From assembly GCF_007860175.1 (NCBI RefSeq), contig NZ_SJPX01000006.1, positions 839,927-903,926 of the forward strand: a stretch of DNA of 64,000 bases, written 5' to 3'. The notes under the pieces were generated by a model. That model saw only the letters and a list, made by a program, of their open reading frames with translations. It ran no database searches and was not told where the DNA came from. Position 1 is the first letter of the stretch. The number at the start of each line of letters is the position of its first letter. Source of the DNA: Rubripirellula reticaptiva. Its GTDB lineage: Bacteria > Planctomycetota > Planctomycetia > Pirellulales > Pirellulaceae. Shown here in pieces: positions 18,745-27,401 of the stretch. The position numbers and the translations under genes are program-made.

Positions 18745-19288
18745 TGAACAAGACTCGTTTGAAAACGAACTGAAGCGTCTTGTGCCAACCGAGCATCGCA
18801 TCGATGTTGCGGGAGTTTTCTATCGCGCCGGATACAGTGCCGCGATTGCGTCGCAGCCGTCAAGCCCGCGGAATCGTTGTCACCGAGGTTTGACACTGGC
18901 CGCGTGCTTGGCCGCGTCGGCAATCGGCCCAATTGGATTCTTCGCAGGACGAACATCGGATGTTGAATCTTTCACGAATCAGCCAAAAGACAAAACAACG
19001 CAGCCCGTTGTTGCGACGCAACCACCGGCGATCGTCTCGATCGTCACATCTGAAGTTGCATCGGAACCCGTACTGAAACGTCCGGTCAATCGCTGGTCGC
19101 GGTCGCTCGATTCCATGCAGCCCCAGCCCGATCCGCTAGCGACACTTACCGCGTTTAACCGTTCCCCGGTCTTCCGCGACGAAATTTCCGTCGCGACAAC
19201 CAACTCACGATCGCGATCGGCGGATCCAAAAACACTATCGGTTCGTGACCTCGATCTCTCTGCCAGCACAATCAACAGGAATCACTGA
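18737..19288 (+). CDS. Putative single-pass regulator of the sigma factor
   Basis: This 183-aa protein is not recognised by name. From ATG 18737 it has a cytoplasmic N-terminus of about 55 residues (ENELKRLVPTEHRIDVAGVFYRAGYSAA), one membrane helix (about 58-78, ending GPIGFFAG) and a Thr/Ser/Pro-rich outside tail. That topology, and the position directly behind and overlapping an ECF sigma gene, fit an anti-sigma factor, and the FYRAG-type motif recurs in planctomycete proteins of this position as I recall. No zinc-binding ZAS motif (HxxxCxxC) is present, so if it is an anti-sigma factor it is of a different class. The assignment is inference. Confidence 0.5.
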   Translation: MNDEQDSFENELKRLVPTEHRIDVAGVFYRAGYSAAIASQPSSPRNRCHRGLTLAACLAASAIGPIGFFAGRTSDVESFTNQPKDKTTQPVVATQPPAIVSIVTSEVASEPVLKRPVNRWSRSLDSMQPQPDPLATLTAFNRSPVFRDEISVATTNSRSRSADPKTLSVRDLDLSASTINRNH

Positions 19289-20733
19289 TGCGATTCGCTC
19301 GATCCCTTTGTCTCGCGGTCTTCGTGTTGACGGCTGTCCACGCAGGTTCGTCTCGTGGCGACGAGGCAAACGATACCGTGGTGACGTTGCACCCGATGGC
19401 GGCGCCCGATCCGATGATGAAATATCGGCTTTGGCCTGGACCGCACGACCGCACTGAACTCAATCCAATGCATCCGATCAATCGCGCGCTGATCATGCTG
19501 TACCAACAGACGCCACCAGATGACGAAGCGTGGGAAAAAGTTGAATCCTGGGCCGATACATCGCCGGACGAGTTACCGATCGAAGAAGTGCAAAAGACGC
19601 TTGCCTACTTTGGGCAGTCGCTCGATGAATTAGCGTCGATCGAAAACGCGATGCGAATCGAATACAGCCTCGACACCGATAACTTGACCGCAGCGGAAAC
19701 CGCGTCGCTGGTTGTGCCAGAACTGCAGGACATGCGTTTGTTAGCTCGCTTAATCGAACTGCGTGCGAAACTGGAAATTGGGCAGTCACGATACGACGAC
19801 GCGATCGCGACACTGCGATTGGGTTTCCGTTTGTCCGACGCGGCCGGAAACAGCACCCATTTCTTGGTCGGCAAGTTGATCGGCGTTGCGATCGCGCAAC
19901 GGATGTTTGCGGTGATCGAAACGGCAATCATTCGTGAAGATTTCCCAAATCTTTACTGGGCGCTAGCAGCCATGCCAAGCGACCGACTATTTCGCATGAA
20001 CGAGTCGCTCGAGCACGAGTCGGTGCTGCTGAACAAGTTGATCCAGCAAACAGGCGAATTCACAAACGAACCGATTGGCCGGAATGCTGCGATCGCACGA
20101 TTGGAACCTCTCGCGATAACCATCGACGATTTCATTCGCGCGAACAACGGCGGTGAATCCGAGCCCGAACTGGCCCGACTGATGAGCGGCGTCTATGTCG
20201 CCGCGATGGCGGAACCCTCGCGTGAGTTGTTGGCGGCGACAGCGATTGGGGAAAAACGAGCAAGCGAGTTGTCGGCTGCCGAAGCAGTGCTACGATCGAT
20301 TCGTTTGCGGTGGGAACGGCATCGAGACCGGTACTTGGCGTGGACGATGTTGCCGCCTGAATTGTGGACGAATTATGAAACAGAGCGTGACGCTGCCTTT
20401 GGCAACGAACCCGAAATCTTAGACCCCATCGACAAAGTCGCGTGGACGGTGACTGCACGGCTAAGCTTGCCCATCTCGGCGAGCTATCGAGCCGAACTGA
20501 CACGAAACCGATTGATGTTGCTCGAAGCGATTCGGATGCACGCCAATGACACGGGACAATTGCCCGAAACCCTTTCCGGTCTGCGTCCAGTTCCAGCCTG
20601 GTTGAATCCGCTGACCGCGTTGCCCTTCGGCTACCAGCTTTCTCACGCCGATCATGCCGTGGTTTCCTACGACACCGGTGTTCCCGCCGAGCCCAAATCG
20701 ACCATTCATGTTGCCCTGAAAGTTGTAAAATGA
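19288..20733 (+). CDS. Secreted protein of unknown function, sigma operon
   Basis: This 481-aa protein has a signal peptide (about residues 1-26: MRFARSLCLAVFVL then an Ala/Gly end). The mature part is almost entirely helical by composition and includes a TPR-like block (RLIELRAKLEIGQSRYDDAIATLRLGFRLSDAAG), so it may be a helical-repeat scaffold. The C-terminal part has RLMLLEAIRMHANDTGQLPETLSGLRPVP and a domain-end similar to pseudopilin-like secreted proteins of planctomycetes. The start overlaps the previous stop by one base (TGATG) and the stop overlaps the next start (ATGA). The role is unknown; it is likely part of the signal sensed or controlled by the upstream sigma factor. Confidence 0.6.
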   Translation: MRFARSLCLAVFVLTAVHAGSSRGDEANDTVVTLHPMAAPDPMMKYRLWPGPHDRTELNPMHPINRALIMLYQQTPPDDEAWEKVESWADTSPDELPIEEVQKTLAYFGQSLDELASIENAMRIEYSLDTDNLTAAETASLVVPELQDMRLLARLIELRAKLEIGQSRYDDAIATLRLGFRLSDAAGNSTHFLVGKLIGVAIAQRMFAVIETAIIREDFPNLYWALAAMPSDRLFRMNESLEHESVLLNKLIQQTGEFTNEPIGRNAAIARLEPLAITIDDFIRANNGGESEPELARLMSGVYVAAMAEPSRELLAATAIGEKRASELSAAEAVLRSIRLRWERHRDRYLAWTMLPPELWTNYETERDAAFGNEPEILDPIDKVAWTVTARLSLPISASYRAELTRNRLMLLEAIRMHANDTGQLPETLSGLRPVPAWLNPLTALPFGYQLSHADHAVVSYDTGVPAEPKSTIHVALKVVK

Positions 20734-21674
20734 AAATCCGAAACCTAATCTCCCTCATCATCTGTGTGAGCCTGGCAAACGCTCTGGCTGCTCAAAACTT
20801 GCCAGAAACGCTCGAACGAAACGTTCTGTTCAATGATGTCGAACAACGTGCGGTAAACCATCATCCGGTGATCGCGTACCTAGAACCATCGACGTCGCTG
20901 TTGTTTCGTTCTAGTCTAAAAAATGTAAACACCGAAGCGATTGCGGCGTGGGCTGGGTTGCCCCAAAATAGAAATGCGAAGACCAATCGCGATAGGATCC
21001 AGCGCAAGATCGATCTCGCGATTCACGTCTGTGGTGAGTCGGATGTTTACGTGATCGCGTCGCCAAGGTCCTTGGTCGAAGCCGCGCCGACAATTGTCTT
21101 CCCATGCAAAAACCCATCCAATGCGACTGATCTGGCTCGGTTGATCAAGGATGACTTACCGAAATTGAGCGCAAAACTAGAATTACGAACGGATCAACGA
21201 TTCGTGCTGATTGGTGTTCCGCAGGCGATACAACGTGTCTTAGTTCCCGAGGTGGCCGGGCGATCCAAACTGATCGAAGCTCTTGCGTCTACCGACGAGT
21301 ATCCAAATTCGATGGCGATCGCACTACCCGATCGAGTTCGTGACGACTTGGTGTCGCTGTGGCCGGAGCAGTTGCCGCCATCTTGGCCGATCGAAATTTC
21401 GCCACGCGCGATGGCGCGAGACATCGACCGAGTAACGGCATCTTGGCGATTTCCGCCAAGCGCCGAACTATTGGTCACGTTTGAAAACACAGACCTCGCA
21501 GCCGCTCACCGCACTCGACAGTCCATCAGTAAGATCCTTAGCCACCGACCGGGGCTCGCGGATCGTTTGGCGATTTCAATCGATAACTCGACCATCCAAG
21601 TCAAAGCAGATGACGCGACGTTTGCAGAAGTCGTGCTGGTTTTGGCGGGACTTTGGACTGGGTTGATGGAGTAA
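20730..21674 (+). CDS. Secreted protein of unknown function, last gene of sigma operon
   Basis: This 314-aa protein has a signal peptide (about residues 1-21, MKIRNLISLIICVSLANALAAQ). The remainder is a mixed alpha/beta domain without a motif I can name; blocks such as VIAYLEPSTSLLFRSSLKN and QRFVLIGVPQAIQRVLVP look like repeated beta-alpha units. It overlaps the previous gene by four bases. It ends the four-gene operon headed by the sigma factor. It could be a periplasmic partner of the 481-aa protein; this is inference from coupling alone. Confidence 0.55.
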   Translation: MKIRNLISLIICVSLANALAAQNLPETLERNVLFNDVEQRAVNHHPVIAYLEPSTSLLFRSSLKNVNTEAIAAWAGLPQNRNAKTNRDRIQRKIDLAIHVCGESDVYVIASPRSLVEAAPTIVFPCKNPSNATDLARLIKDDLPKLSAKLELRTDQRFVLIGVPQAIQRVLVPEVAGRSKLIEALASTDEYPNSMAIALPDRVRDDLVSLWPEQLPPSWPIEISPRAMARDIDRVTASWRFPPSAELLVTFENTDLAAAHRTRQSISKILSHRPGLADRLAISIDNSTIQVKADDATFAEVVLVLAGLWTGLME

Positions 21675-22185
21675 ACAAGGCCGACAGCCGTGAGCTGGCC
21701 GGGGCTTTAATTGGGTGCAAGACGGTTGGCGGAGCGAGGCCAAAAGAAAAAAGTTCGAAGCGAATTTTTAAGACGCTCCCAGACACACTTGTCACCATTG
21801 CCGACCACAAGTGTCCGAGAAGTACCGAAGAGATGCCCCGAACCCACTTGAAGCTGCCCTCACAAAATTTTGAATCCAGACGTAGGTGGTTTCCCACGCG
21901 GCATAAAGGTTCAAAGCACATCGAAGATACGTAAATTCCAAGCAGATCGCGATCGGACAATTGGTCTAGCTGGTGCCTGAGGGTCGTTTGAACGTCCCAT
22001 TTTGATCGCGGTTCTCAGTGCTCACTCCTGACAACCTATTCTAAATCGCATCGCAGAAACGAAGCTGGGTTCAGCTCTACATGAGGGCGACATTCGAAAT
22101 TTGAAGTCCCCCGGTATTAGCTCGCGTTTGATACCGGGGTCAGATAAAATGTGCGCATTCATGACTCTCATCTTATAGGTGATCT
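21675..22185. other. Gene-free region with a perfect inverted repeat
   Basis: These 511 bp have no convincing gene; a 93-codon open frame starting inside the previous gene lacks a start signal and recognisable domain. The notable element is a perfect 9-bp inverted repeat at 22109-22139, listed separately. The segment could belong to a dispersed intergenic repeat family, which only a genome comparison would show. Confidence 0.4.
22109..22139. repeat. Perfect 9-bp inverted repeat with 13-nt loop
   Basis: CCCCGGTAT (22109-22117) is repeated inverted as ATACCGGGG (22131-22139). It is followed by TCAGATAAAATGTGCGC, a tail resembling REP-type elements rather than a T-rich terminator. It lies 47 bp upstream of the glycine-rich gene and could terminate the sigma operon, act in the leader of the next gene, or be a REP unit. 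Confidence 0.5.
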
Positions 22186-25140
22186 GTGCATCATTTAGTT
22201 ATCAAACCGATTTTAAATGGTCGCTTGTCCGGCAAGATCTGCAGCAGGCAAAACGCAAACGTCCAAATAGCGAACAGCTGCCTTTTGACTTTACTCGTAC
22301 TTATCGCGACAAGCATTGGGTTCAGCGCCCAATCCGATGCGGCAGTCGTAACTACCATTGGATTGGCAGGAATGGATGGTGCCGACGGCGCTGACCAAGA
22401 TCCTGGCCAAGCCGGAGCTAACGGTAGTTCTGGAGAAGCTATTAGTACTTCGGTTGCGACCATCGACGTCGAGAACCGATTGGCGATTAGTGGCGGCACG
22501 GGAGGGAAAGGAGGTGCAGGCGGCAATGCAGTCTCGAGCAGTTTCCCCGGAGGAAATGGGGGACGCGGAGGAGATGGTGGAAACACTGAAGGTTCAGTTG
22601 CCTCGAGTGGGTCGGGCATTGTGACTTCTTTCTTGAACGCCTTTGGTGGCGATGGGGCCGTCGGCGGAGTCCCTGGAATTGGCGGCTCATCATCGTTCGA
22701 CGGTATTGCGGGAAGAGGTGGTGACGGCGGAGCAGCAGCTGTGCTTGCCCCCGGGGTGGTCGCAAATTCTATCGACGACGAAGCTAACGCCGACGCGCTG
22801 CTTACGGGTGGACGAGGAGGTGGGGCAATCGTAGATGGAGGATCGGGCGGCAACGGCGGAAGTGTCTCTGCAATTGTCGCAAACACTCTTGCAACAGGTA
22901 ACGCCGAGGCCAATGCATCAGTCGAAGCCAACGGTGGCGACGGCGGTAATGCATTAGGGAACGGGGCCTCAGGAAATGGTGGTTCCGCCACCGTCATTGA
23001 CGCCATTCGTGCAACCGCTGACGTCACAGGCATCGCATCCCTTTACCAAGGCGCCTACGGCGGGATCTCTGGTTCGGCAGAATCTGGATCGATCGGTACT
23101 GCCGGCAACGCAACGAACCAGTTGACGGCCAGCAACGATACTTCATTCGTTCGCGCGATTCTGCAGACCGAGGCCGGCGGAGGTGGGAATAGGAATAGCA
23201 CAGCTGGCGCTGCCGGCTCCGGTGGAGACACGACATCAATCGGCAGCTTCTCGAACTCGGGCGAGATTGTTGCTGACAATGAATTTCGCGGTGGAGATGG
23301 CGGGTTTGGATTTGGTGGCGCGTCGTCAGGCGATGGTGGCAGTGCAATCGGCGCGTTGAACCTGATGTCATCAACTGATGAAGTGGACGCCTTCGTTTCC
23401 GCACGAGGCGGCGACGGAGGCTTCAAAAATTCTGGTACTGGAAACGGAGGTGCGGGTGGAAATATTACTTCGAATCTGACGGCGATAGGCACGACAGGCG
23501 CGTTTGCATTCTCAAGTATTCAGGGCGGTGGGGGTGGAGACGTTTTTGGAACAGCTGAAGGCTCCGGAGGCGACGGTGGCACTGCGGAAGGCGTCGTCGC
23601 CGCAACGACGACCAGCGGTATCGCTAGTGTCGAAGCGTTTTATCTCGCCGGCTCAGGGGGCTCGGCACGAGGTTCTGGCATCGGCGGACACGGGGCTTCG
23701 ATTTCACTCGACAACTCGACTACGGCGATCAGCAATCTAAGTTCGGGGGAAAGCTCGGTACTTCAAGTCGTTGAAGCCGGGGCGGGGGGCAATTCGGAAC
23801 GCGGTGCCGCCGGCATTGGTGGTTCGGCGCAGTCTCAACTGAACGCCAGCAACACAAATTTCAATTCCGCATTGACGAGTGAAGTCTACGGCGGTGAGGG
23901 AGGCGATCGAAACGATTTGAGCGGATTCAGTGGCGCCGCCGGTGAAGCGACTGCGGACGTAACGCTCCAGAATATCGGTGATGCAACAGTCGAAGTGTTT
24001 TCTTTCGGGGGACAGGGCGGTAACGGCACTAGCGGTGCATCAGGTGCGGACGGTGGTAAATCGCGAGCTAGCGGTTCAAGTATTTCACAAACCATGAGTG
24101 CGATATCTTCGATCGAATCCTACGGCGGCGACGGTGGATCAACCGGCGGACAACCAACATTGGGCGGTTTAGGTGGCGACACGAGCGCAATTTCCTTTGC
24201 ACAAGCCAATGGAGTCAATCAAGTCGCAACCTCCAATGCGCAATCCATCGCAGGTTATGCTGTTTCAGATGCCGGCAACGTCCTCTCGATCCGCTCAGGT
24301 GCTGCAGAAGCATTTGCTACGAGCGTTTCCGCTAGCGGCACAGCGACTTCGACGGCAGTCGCCGAGGGCAGAGTGTCGCGCGCGGTTTCGATTGCTGACG
24401 GCATGAATGGCAATTCAACCGCAATCACAGCGTCGGCCGGAGTCACCCTCGGCAGCGGAACCTTAGATTCCATCCGCTTTACCAATTCGGTAACCGCAAA
24501 TGTCGGTAGCCAAAGTCGTGTCGAAAGCTATTCAGCGGTCGATGGAACAATGTGGTCAGCCTCTGACGTGACAAATGCAAATGCGTACTCGCTTCTGACA
24601 ATGTCACCGACACTTTCTGACGTCCAGATAGAGCTTGCGTCTCAATCCAACATCCAGAATGCAATCGATGGCGACGTGGTTCTTGGGATTGGACATTTTG
24701 GTGGTGGCTATCCGTCCGACGGATCTGGACAGCACACGTTCACAACTTTTCTTGAGTTCGAGTTACCGGACCTAACTTTTGCGGGGCAAGATGCAACGAT
24801 CGGATTTTACGATTTCTCTTCGACCGGAAATGGCTTCGAAACCCTGATACTTTCTATAAGCAGTACCGGGTTTAACGACGCATGGACGTTCAACGATATC
24901 ACCTCCGCTCAGTCGTTTTTCACTGACAATCCGGTGTCCCTCGGCCCGTTGTCAGGCAACAGTGAAATTCTGCGAATGCAAATGGACTGGTCATCCAGTC
25001 GAGTGTCTGACGGATTCTCAGCAAGCTTCGCCGTCACCGCAGTGCCCGAGCCAAGTCAATTTATGGGGCTAACTGCAATGCTTTCGTTGCTGTACTTTCA
25101 GATGCGTCGCAACGGCAAACGCCACCCTGGCAAACGGTAA
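22186..25140 (+). CDS. Giant glycine-rich PEP-CTERM surface protein
   Basis: This 984-aa protein is predicted to be exported and sorted by an exosortase. After an extended N-terminus (start GTG 22186, no good ATG in frame) comes a signal peptide core (SCLLTLLVLIATSIGFSAQ). Residues about 60-690 are dominated by GGxGG, GGDGG and GxGGxG runs separated by Ser/Thr/Ala-rich strands of about 30 residues. The pattern fits stacked polyglycine II or beta-roll folds as in PE_PGRS-like proteins. A beta-rich domain of about 200 residues follows (LSDVQIELASQSNIQN onward), then the C-terminal VPEPSQF, a hydrophobic helix and RRNGKR. The long open frames on the opposite strand are proline-rich mirrors of these codons. 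No exosortase gene is in the window. The function, probably in matrix or cell cover, is inferred. Confidence 0.8.
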   Translation: MHHLVIKPILNGRLSGKICSRQNANVQIANSCLLTLLVLIATSIGFSAQSDAAVVTTIGLAGMDGADGADQDPGQAGANGSSGEAISTSVATIDVENRLAISGGTGGKGGAGGNAVSSSFPGGNGGRGGDGGNTEGSVASSGSGIVTSFLNAFGGDGAVGGVPGIGGSSSFDGIAGRGGDGGAAAVLAPGVVANSIDDEANADALLTGGRGGGAIVDGGSGGNGGSVSAIVANTLATGNAEANASVEANGGDGGNALGNGASGNGGSATVIDAIRATADVTGIASLYQGAYGGISGSAESGSIGTAGNATNQLTASNDTSFVRAILQTEAGGGGNRNSTAGAAGSGGDTTSIGSFSNSGEIVADNEFRGGDGGFGFGGASSGDGGSAIGALNLMSSTDEVDAFVSARGGDGGFKNSGTGNGGAGGNITSNLTAIGTTGAFAFSSIQGGGGGDVFGTAEGSGGDGGTAEGVVAATTTSGIASVEAFYLAGSGGSARGSGIGGHGASISLDNSTTAISNLSSGESSVLQVVEAGAGGNSERGAAGIGGSAQSQLNASNTNFNSALTSEVYGGEGGDRNDLSGFSGAAGEATADVTLQNIGDATVEVFSFGGQGGNGTSGASGADGGKSRASGSSISQTMSAISSIESYGGDGGSTGGQPTLGGLGGDTSAISFAQANGVNQVATSNAQSIAGYAVSDAGNVLSIRSGAAEAFATSVSASGTATSTAVAEGRVSRAVSIADGMNGNSTAITASAGVTLGSGTLDSIRFTNSVTANVGSQSRVESYSAVDGTMWSASDVTNANAYSLLTMSPTLSDVQIELASQSNIQNAIDGDVVLGIGHFGGGYPSDGSGQHTFTTFLEFELPDLTFAGQDATIGFYDFSSTGNGFETLILSISSTGFNDAWTFNDITSAQSFFTDNPVSLGPLSGNSEILRMQMDWSSSRVSDGFSASFAVTAVPEPSQFMGLTAMLSLLYFQMRRNGKRHPGKR

Positions 25141-25176
25141 GCGATGCATAACATCGCGTTTCCTGAACGGAAACGC
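25141..25176 (+). terminator. Two overlapping hairpins after the glycine-rich gene
   Basis: Directly after the stop codon, GCGATG (25141-25146) pairs with CATCGC (25152-25157), and GCGTTTCC (25156-25163) pairs with GGAAACGC (25169-25176). The stems share two bases, so they cannot both form in full. No T-run follows. Their position suggests transcript-end protection or termination. Confidence 0.45.
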
Positions 25177-25348
25177 CGCAATAGTTGTTGTTAGCAGTTG
25201 GACAGGCAATGCTCCCGCCTTGCGACAAGGCAATACGCGATGACAAACACAGTGCCGCCGAGCCAGCGAAGCCGTCTGGCAAGATGCCCGAACGCGAATC
25301 GCAGAAGCGGGCGATGATTGAATAGTCGCTAGGCGGTAAAACCAGCTG

Positions 25349-25759
25349 TTAAACGCACATGCGAAGCTCGTACTTCAGCGATTCGATCTGCCTGCGCCAG
25401 GCGTCCAATTCGGGGCCAGCGTCTTCCCACTGTTGGTACATCTCGGAATCATCGTTGAGGACACGGTCTAGCCCATCAACGGTGCTGGGAACCAGGCTCT
25501 GAACCAGAACGTCCAACGAGTTGTTTCGTTCCAGCCAACGATGCGCCGCTTCGGGCAACCCTTCTCGCGGCCCGCAGAGCAAGCCACGAATCATCTCAGC
25601 CGTGCAGACAATTCCAACACATGCCAACATGCCGAGCGCCCCCGGCTCGGACAAATCGAGGCAGTGATCAAAGAATGCGATCGGGTCAGAATCCAATAGG
25701 TCTTCTAACCAATCGCACGCAATGTCGTCCTCGAACGTTCGTGGTCCCCATGATCCCAT
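25349..25759 (-). CDS. DUF4259 family protein
   Basis: This 136-aa soluble protein starts MGSWGPRTFEDDIACDWLEDL, the characteristic opening of DUF4259 proteins (MGxWGxxxFxNDxAxDxL). The remaining sequence is acidic and helical, with ALGMLACVGIVCTAEMIRGLLCGP and a C-terminal ESLKYEL helix. ATG 25759 is chosen because it begins the motif; the longer open frame up to 25999 adds residues that are the shadow of the neighbouring DUF1598 gene. It ends 37 bp downstream of that gene's stop on the same strand. Function is unknown in the family. Confidence 0.8.
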   Translation of the reverse strand: MGSWGPRTFEDDIACDWLEDLLDSDPIAFFDHCLDLSEPGALGMLACVGIVCTAEMIRGLLCGPREGLPEAAHRWLERNNSLDVLVQSLVPSTVDGLDRVLNDDSEMYQQWEDAGPELDAWRRQIESLKYELRMCV

Positions 25760-25796
25760 CGAATTGATTCCGTCGAAATACGTTTGACTTCGACGA

Positions 25797-27197
25797 CTAT
25801 TTGTTCCACCACCAACGATCGCCGGCCGACGCCAAAGCGGCTTGGCGAGTCTCGCTGATCGATGCGTCAACCTTTTGCTTTTCAACAATTTCGAACGCGT
25901 TGACGTCAACGCCACCCGATGCGGTAACGACCCATCCGTTGCGGCCGTGAATGAAACTGCACTGAGGATCGACACTGCGAGGAACCGAGTATTGCGCAAG
26001 TTCGATCGAGTTTTCCGTCTGCGAAAGCGTCGACAAGTCGATGCCAGCTTTGGCCGCCAAGTTTTCTTGAACGATCAGGGTCGCCACAACGGTCAAGTCC
26101 ATCACGTTTTCGAGGTCAGCGAAGACGGGGATCGCCTTGGACAGCTCCGAAAACGACTCGGTCATCTTGTCAGCCCAAAGCTGAGCCATCTTCTCTTTCC
26201 GGCCTGACGCCTTTGCGGTGCCATCGGATGCTACCAGGTCTTGCTCGGTCATCGTTTTGACACGGCGACCGGCCAACTTCCAGGCCAAGCCATCATCGGT
26301 TTTGGACATCGCGTCGTAATCACAGGCCATCCACCAACGTGGGTTGGCACTGATCGCTTGGCGATCGTTCTTGGCCATTTCTAAGAAGCTTGGCAGCCCG
26401 GCGACTGGCGACGGAGCCAATCCCATGGCGACTCGTTTCATTTCAAAGTCAGCCGCGACCATCGTGCGTGCATAACGACTGTCGCCGGGGATACCGGTCA
26501 ACAGAATCATTTGCGGTCCGAACGCTTCCTTCATCGAAGCTTCCATCGCGACAGGGTTTTGCCCAGGACGCAGCTTCACGCGGCTCAGCATTTGTTGCAA
26601 TCGGCGACGGCCTTCCGGCGTTGGCTCAATCGAGCAACTGATACCAGCCTGACGCGCGGTTTCGACGCTTCGCATGGCGACCACCAAGTCAGCCAATCGC
26701 ATGGTCGAGTCACCTGAAACGGTGCCCACGACGGATCCGTCGTCCAGCATTTTCCAAGGTTCGGCAGGACCAGCAATCACGATGTCATGCTTGTCTTGGT
26801 CGACGAACACGTAATCGATCTGTTGCAGTCCAGCGAGAAACTCGATGTCTTCCGGAATCGGTTGGCCGTCCATATCTCGCTGCAAAATCGCCTTCTGCAA
26901 TCCAGCCAGCGAAATCATTCGCAATTCGGTCGTATCATTCAGCATGCCCTCGGCGGGCACAATGTTTTGGCGCAGTGCATTGGCGAGTTCTTGTTTCTCG
27001 TCAAGCGTTGCCGTTCGCACGACCCCGGCAGCGTCGATCATCACGCCCCCGACGGATCGTTGGGATCCAATGCCGGTGATCCCCCCATGAACGGAAACGG
27101 CTGCACCAAGCATGCCCACGCCGACGATTGCGGCTGAACAGACTGGGACCATGAAGAGTTGTTTGATTGAACGCAAAGTTCGGGGGGCCAAATCCAT
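25797..27197 (-). CDS. DUF1598 domain protein, secreted
   Basis: This is a 466-aa planctomycete-type protein with an N-terminal signal or anchor segment (about residues 15-37, FMVPVCSAAIVGVGMLGAAVSV). The DUF1598 pattern is visible: GGVMIDAAGVVRTATLDEKQELANALR near the start, RMISLAGLQKAI, then PEDIEFLAGLQQIDYVFVDQDKHDIVIAGPAEPW, then a core with PTPEGRRRLQQML and NPRWWMACDYDAMSKTDDGLAWKLAGRRVK. Members are abundant in Pirellulaceae and of unknown function. It is divergent from the sigma54 activator gene across about 200 bp and precedes the DUF4259 gene. Confidence 0.85.
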   Translation of the reverse strand: MDLAPRTLRSIKQLFMVPVCSAAIVGVGMLGAAVSVHGGITGIGSQRSVGGVMIDAAGVVRTATLDEKQELANALRQNIVPAEGMLNDTTELRMISLAGLQKAILQRDMDGQPIPEDIEFLAGLQQIDYVFVDQDKHDIVIAGPAEPWKMLDDGSVVGTVSGDSTMRLADLVVAMRSVETARQAGISCSIEPTPEGRRRLQQMLSRVKLRPGQNPVAMEASMKEAFGPQMILLTGIPGDSRYARTMVAADFEMKRVAMGLAPSPVAGLPSFLEMAKNDRQAISANPRWWMACDYDAMSKTDDGLAWKLAGRRVKTMTEQDLVASDGTAKASGRKEKMAQLWADKMTESFSELSKAIPVFADLENVMDLTVVATLIVQENLAAKAGIDLSTLSQTENSIELAQYSVPRSVDPQCSFIHGRNGWVVTASGGVDVNAFEIVEKQKVDASISETRQAALASAGDRWWWNK

Positions 27198-27401
27198 CGC
27201 GGTGGATCTCCGGGTAAAAGCCGTTTGGGGTAGCGTCCAGATGGACGTCCCACGTACGAAAGTCGATGAGTATGATGCTAGTTTGACTGCGACGGGCCCA
27301 AATTTCGAGCAAATTCCTGCCAGAAGCCAAGTTATCGTCCATTAAGATAGTTAGCCTCGAAACATCCAGCAACCGAAGCTTTTCCGGTTCGACGAGACTT
27401 C

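Noticed and set aside
21653..21934. 93-codon frame after the sigma operon
   Set aside because: It begins inside the previous gene, has no start signal and may only reflect an intergenic repeat.
22191..23492. Long proline-rich open frames on the minus strand
   Set aside because: They mirror the glycine codons (GGN to NCC) of the real plus-strand gene.
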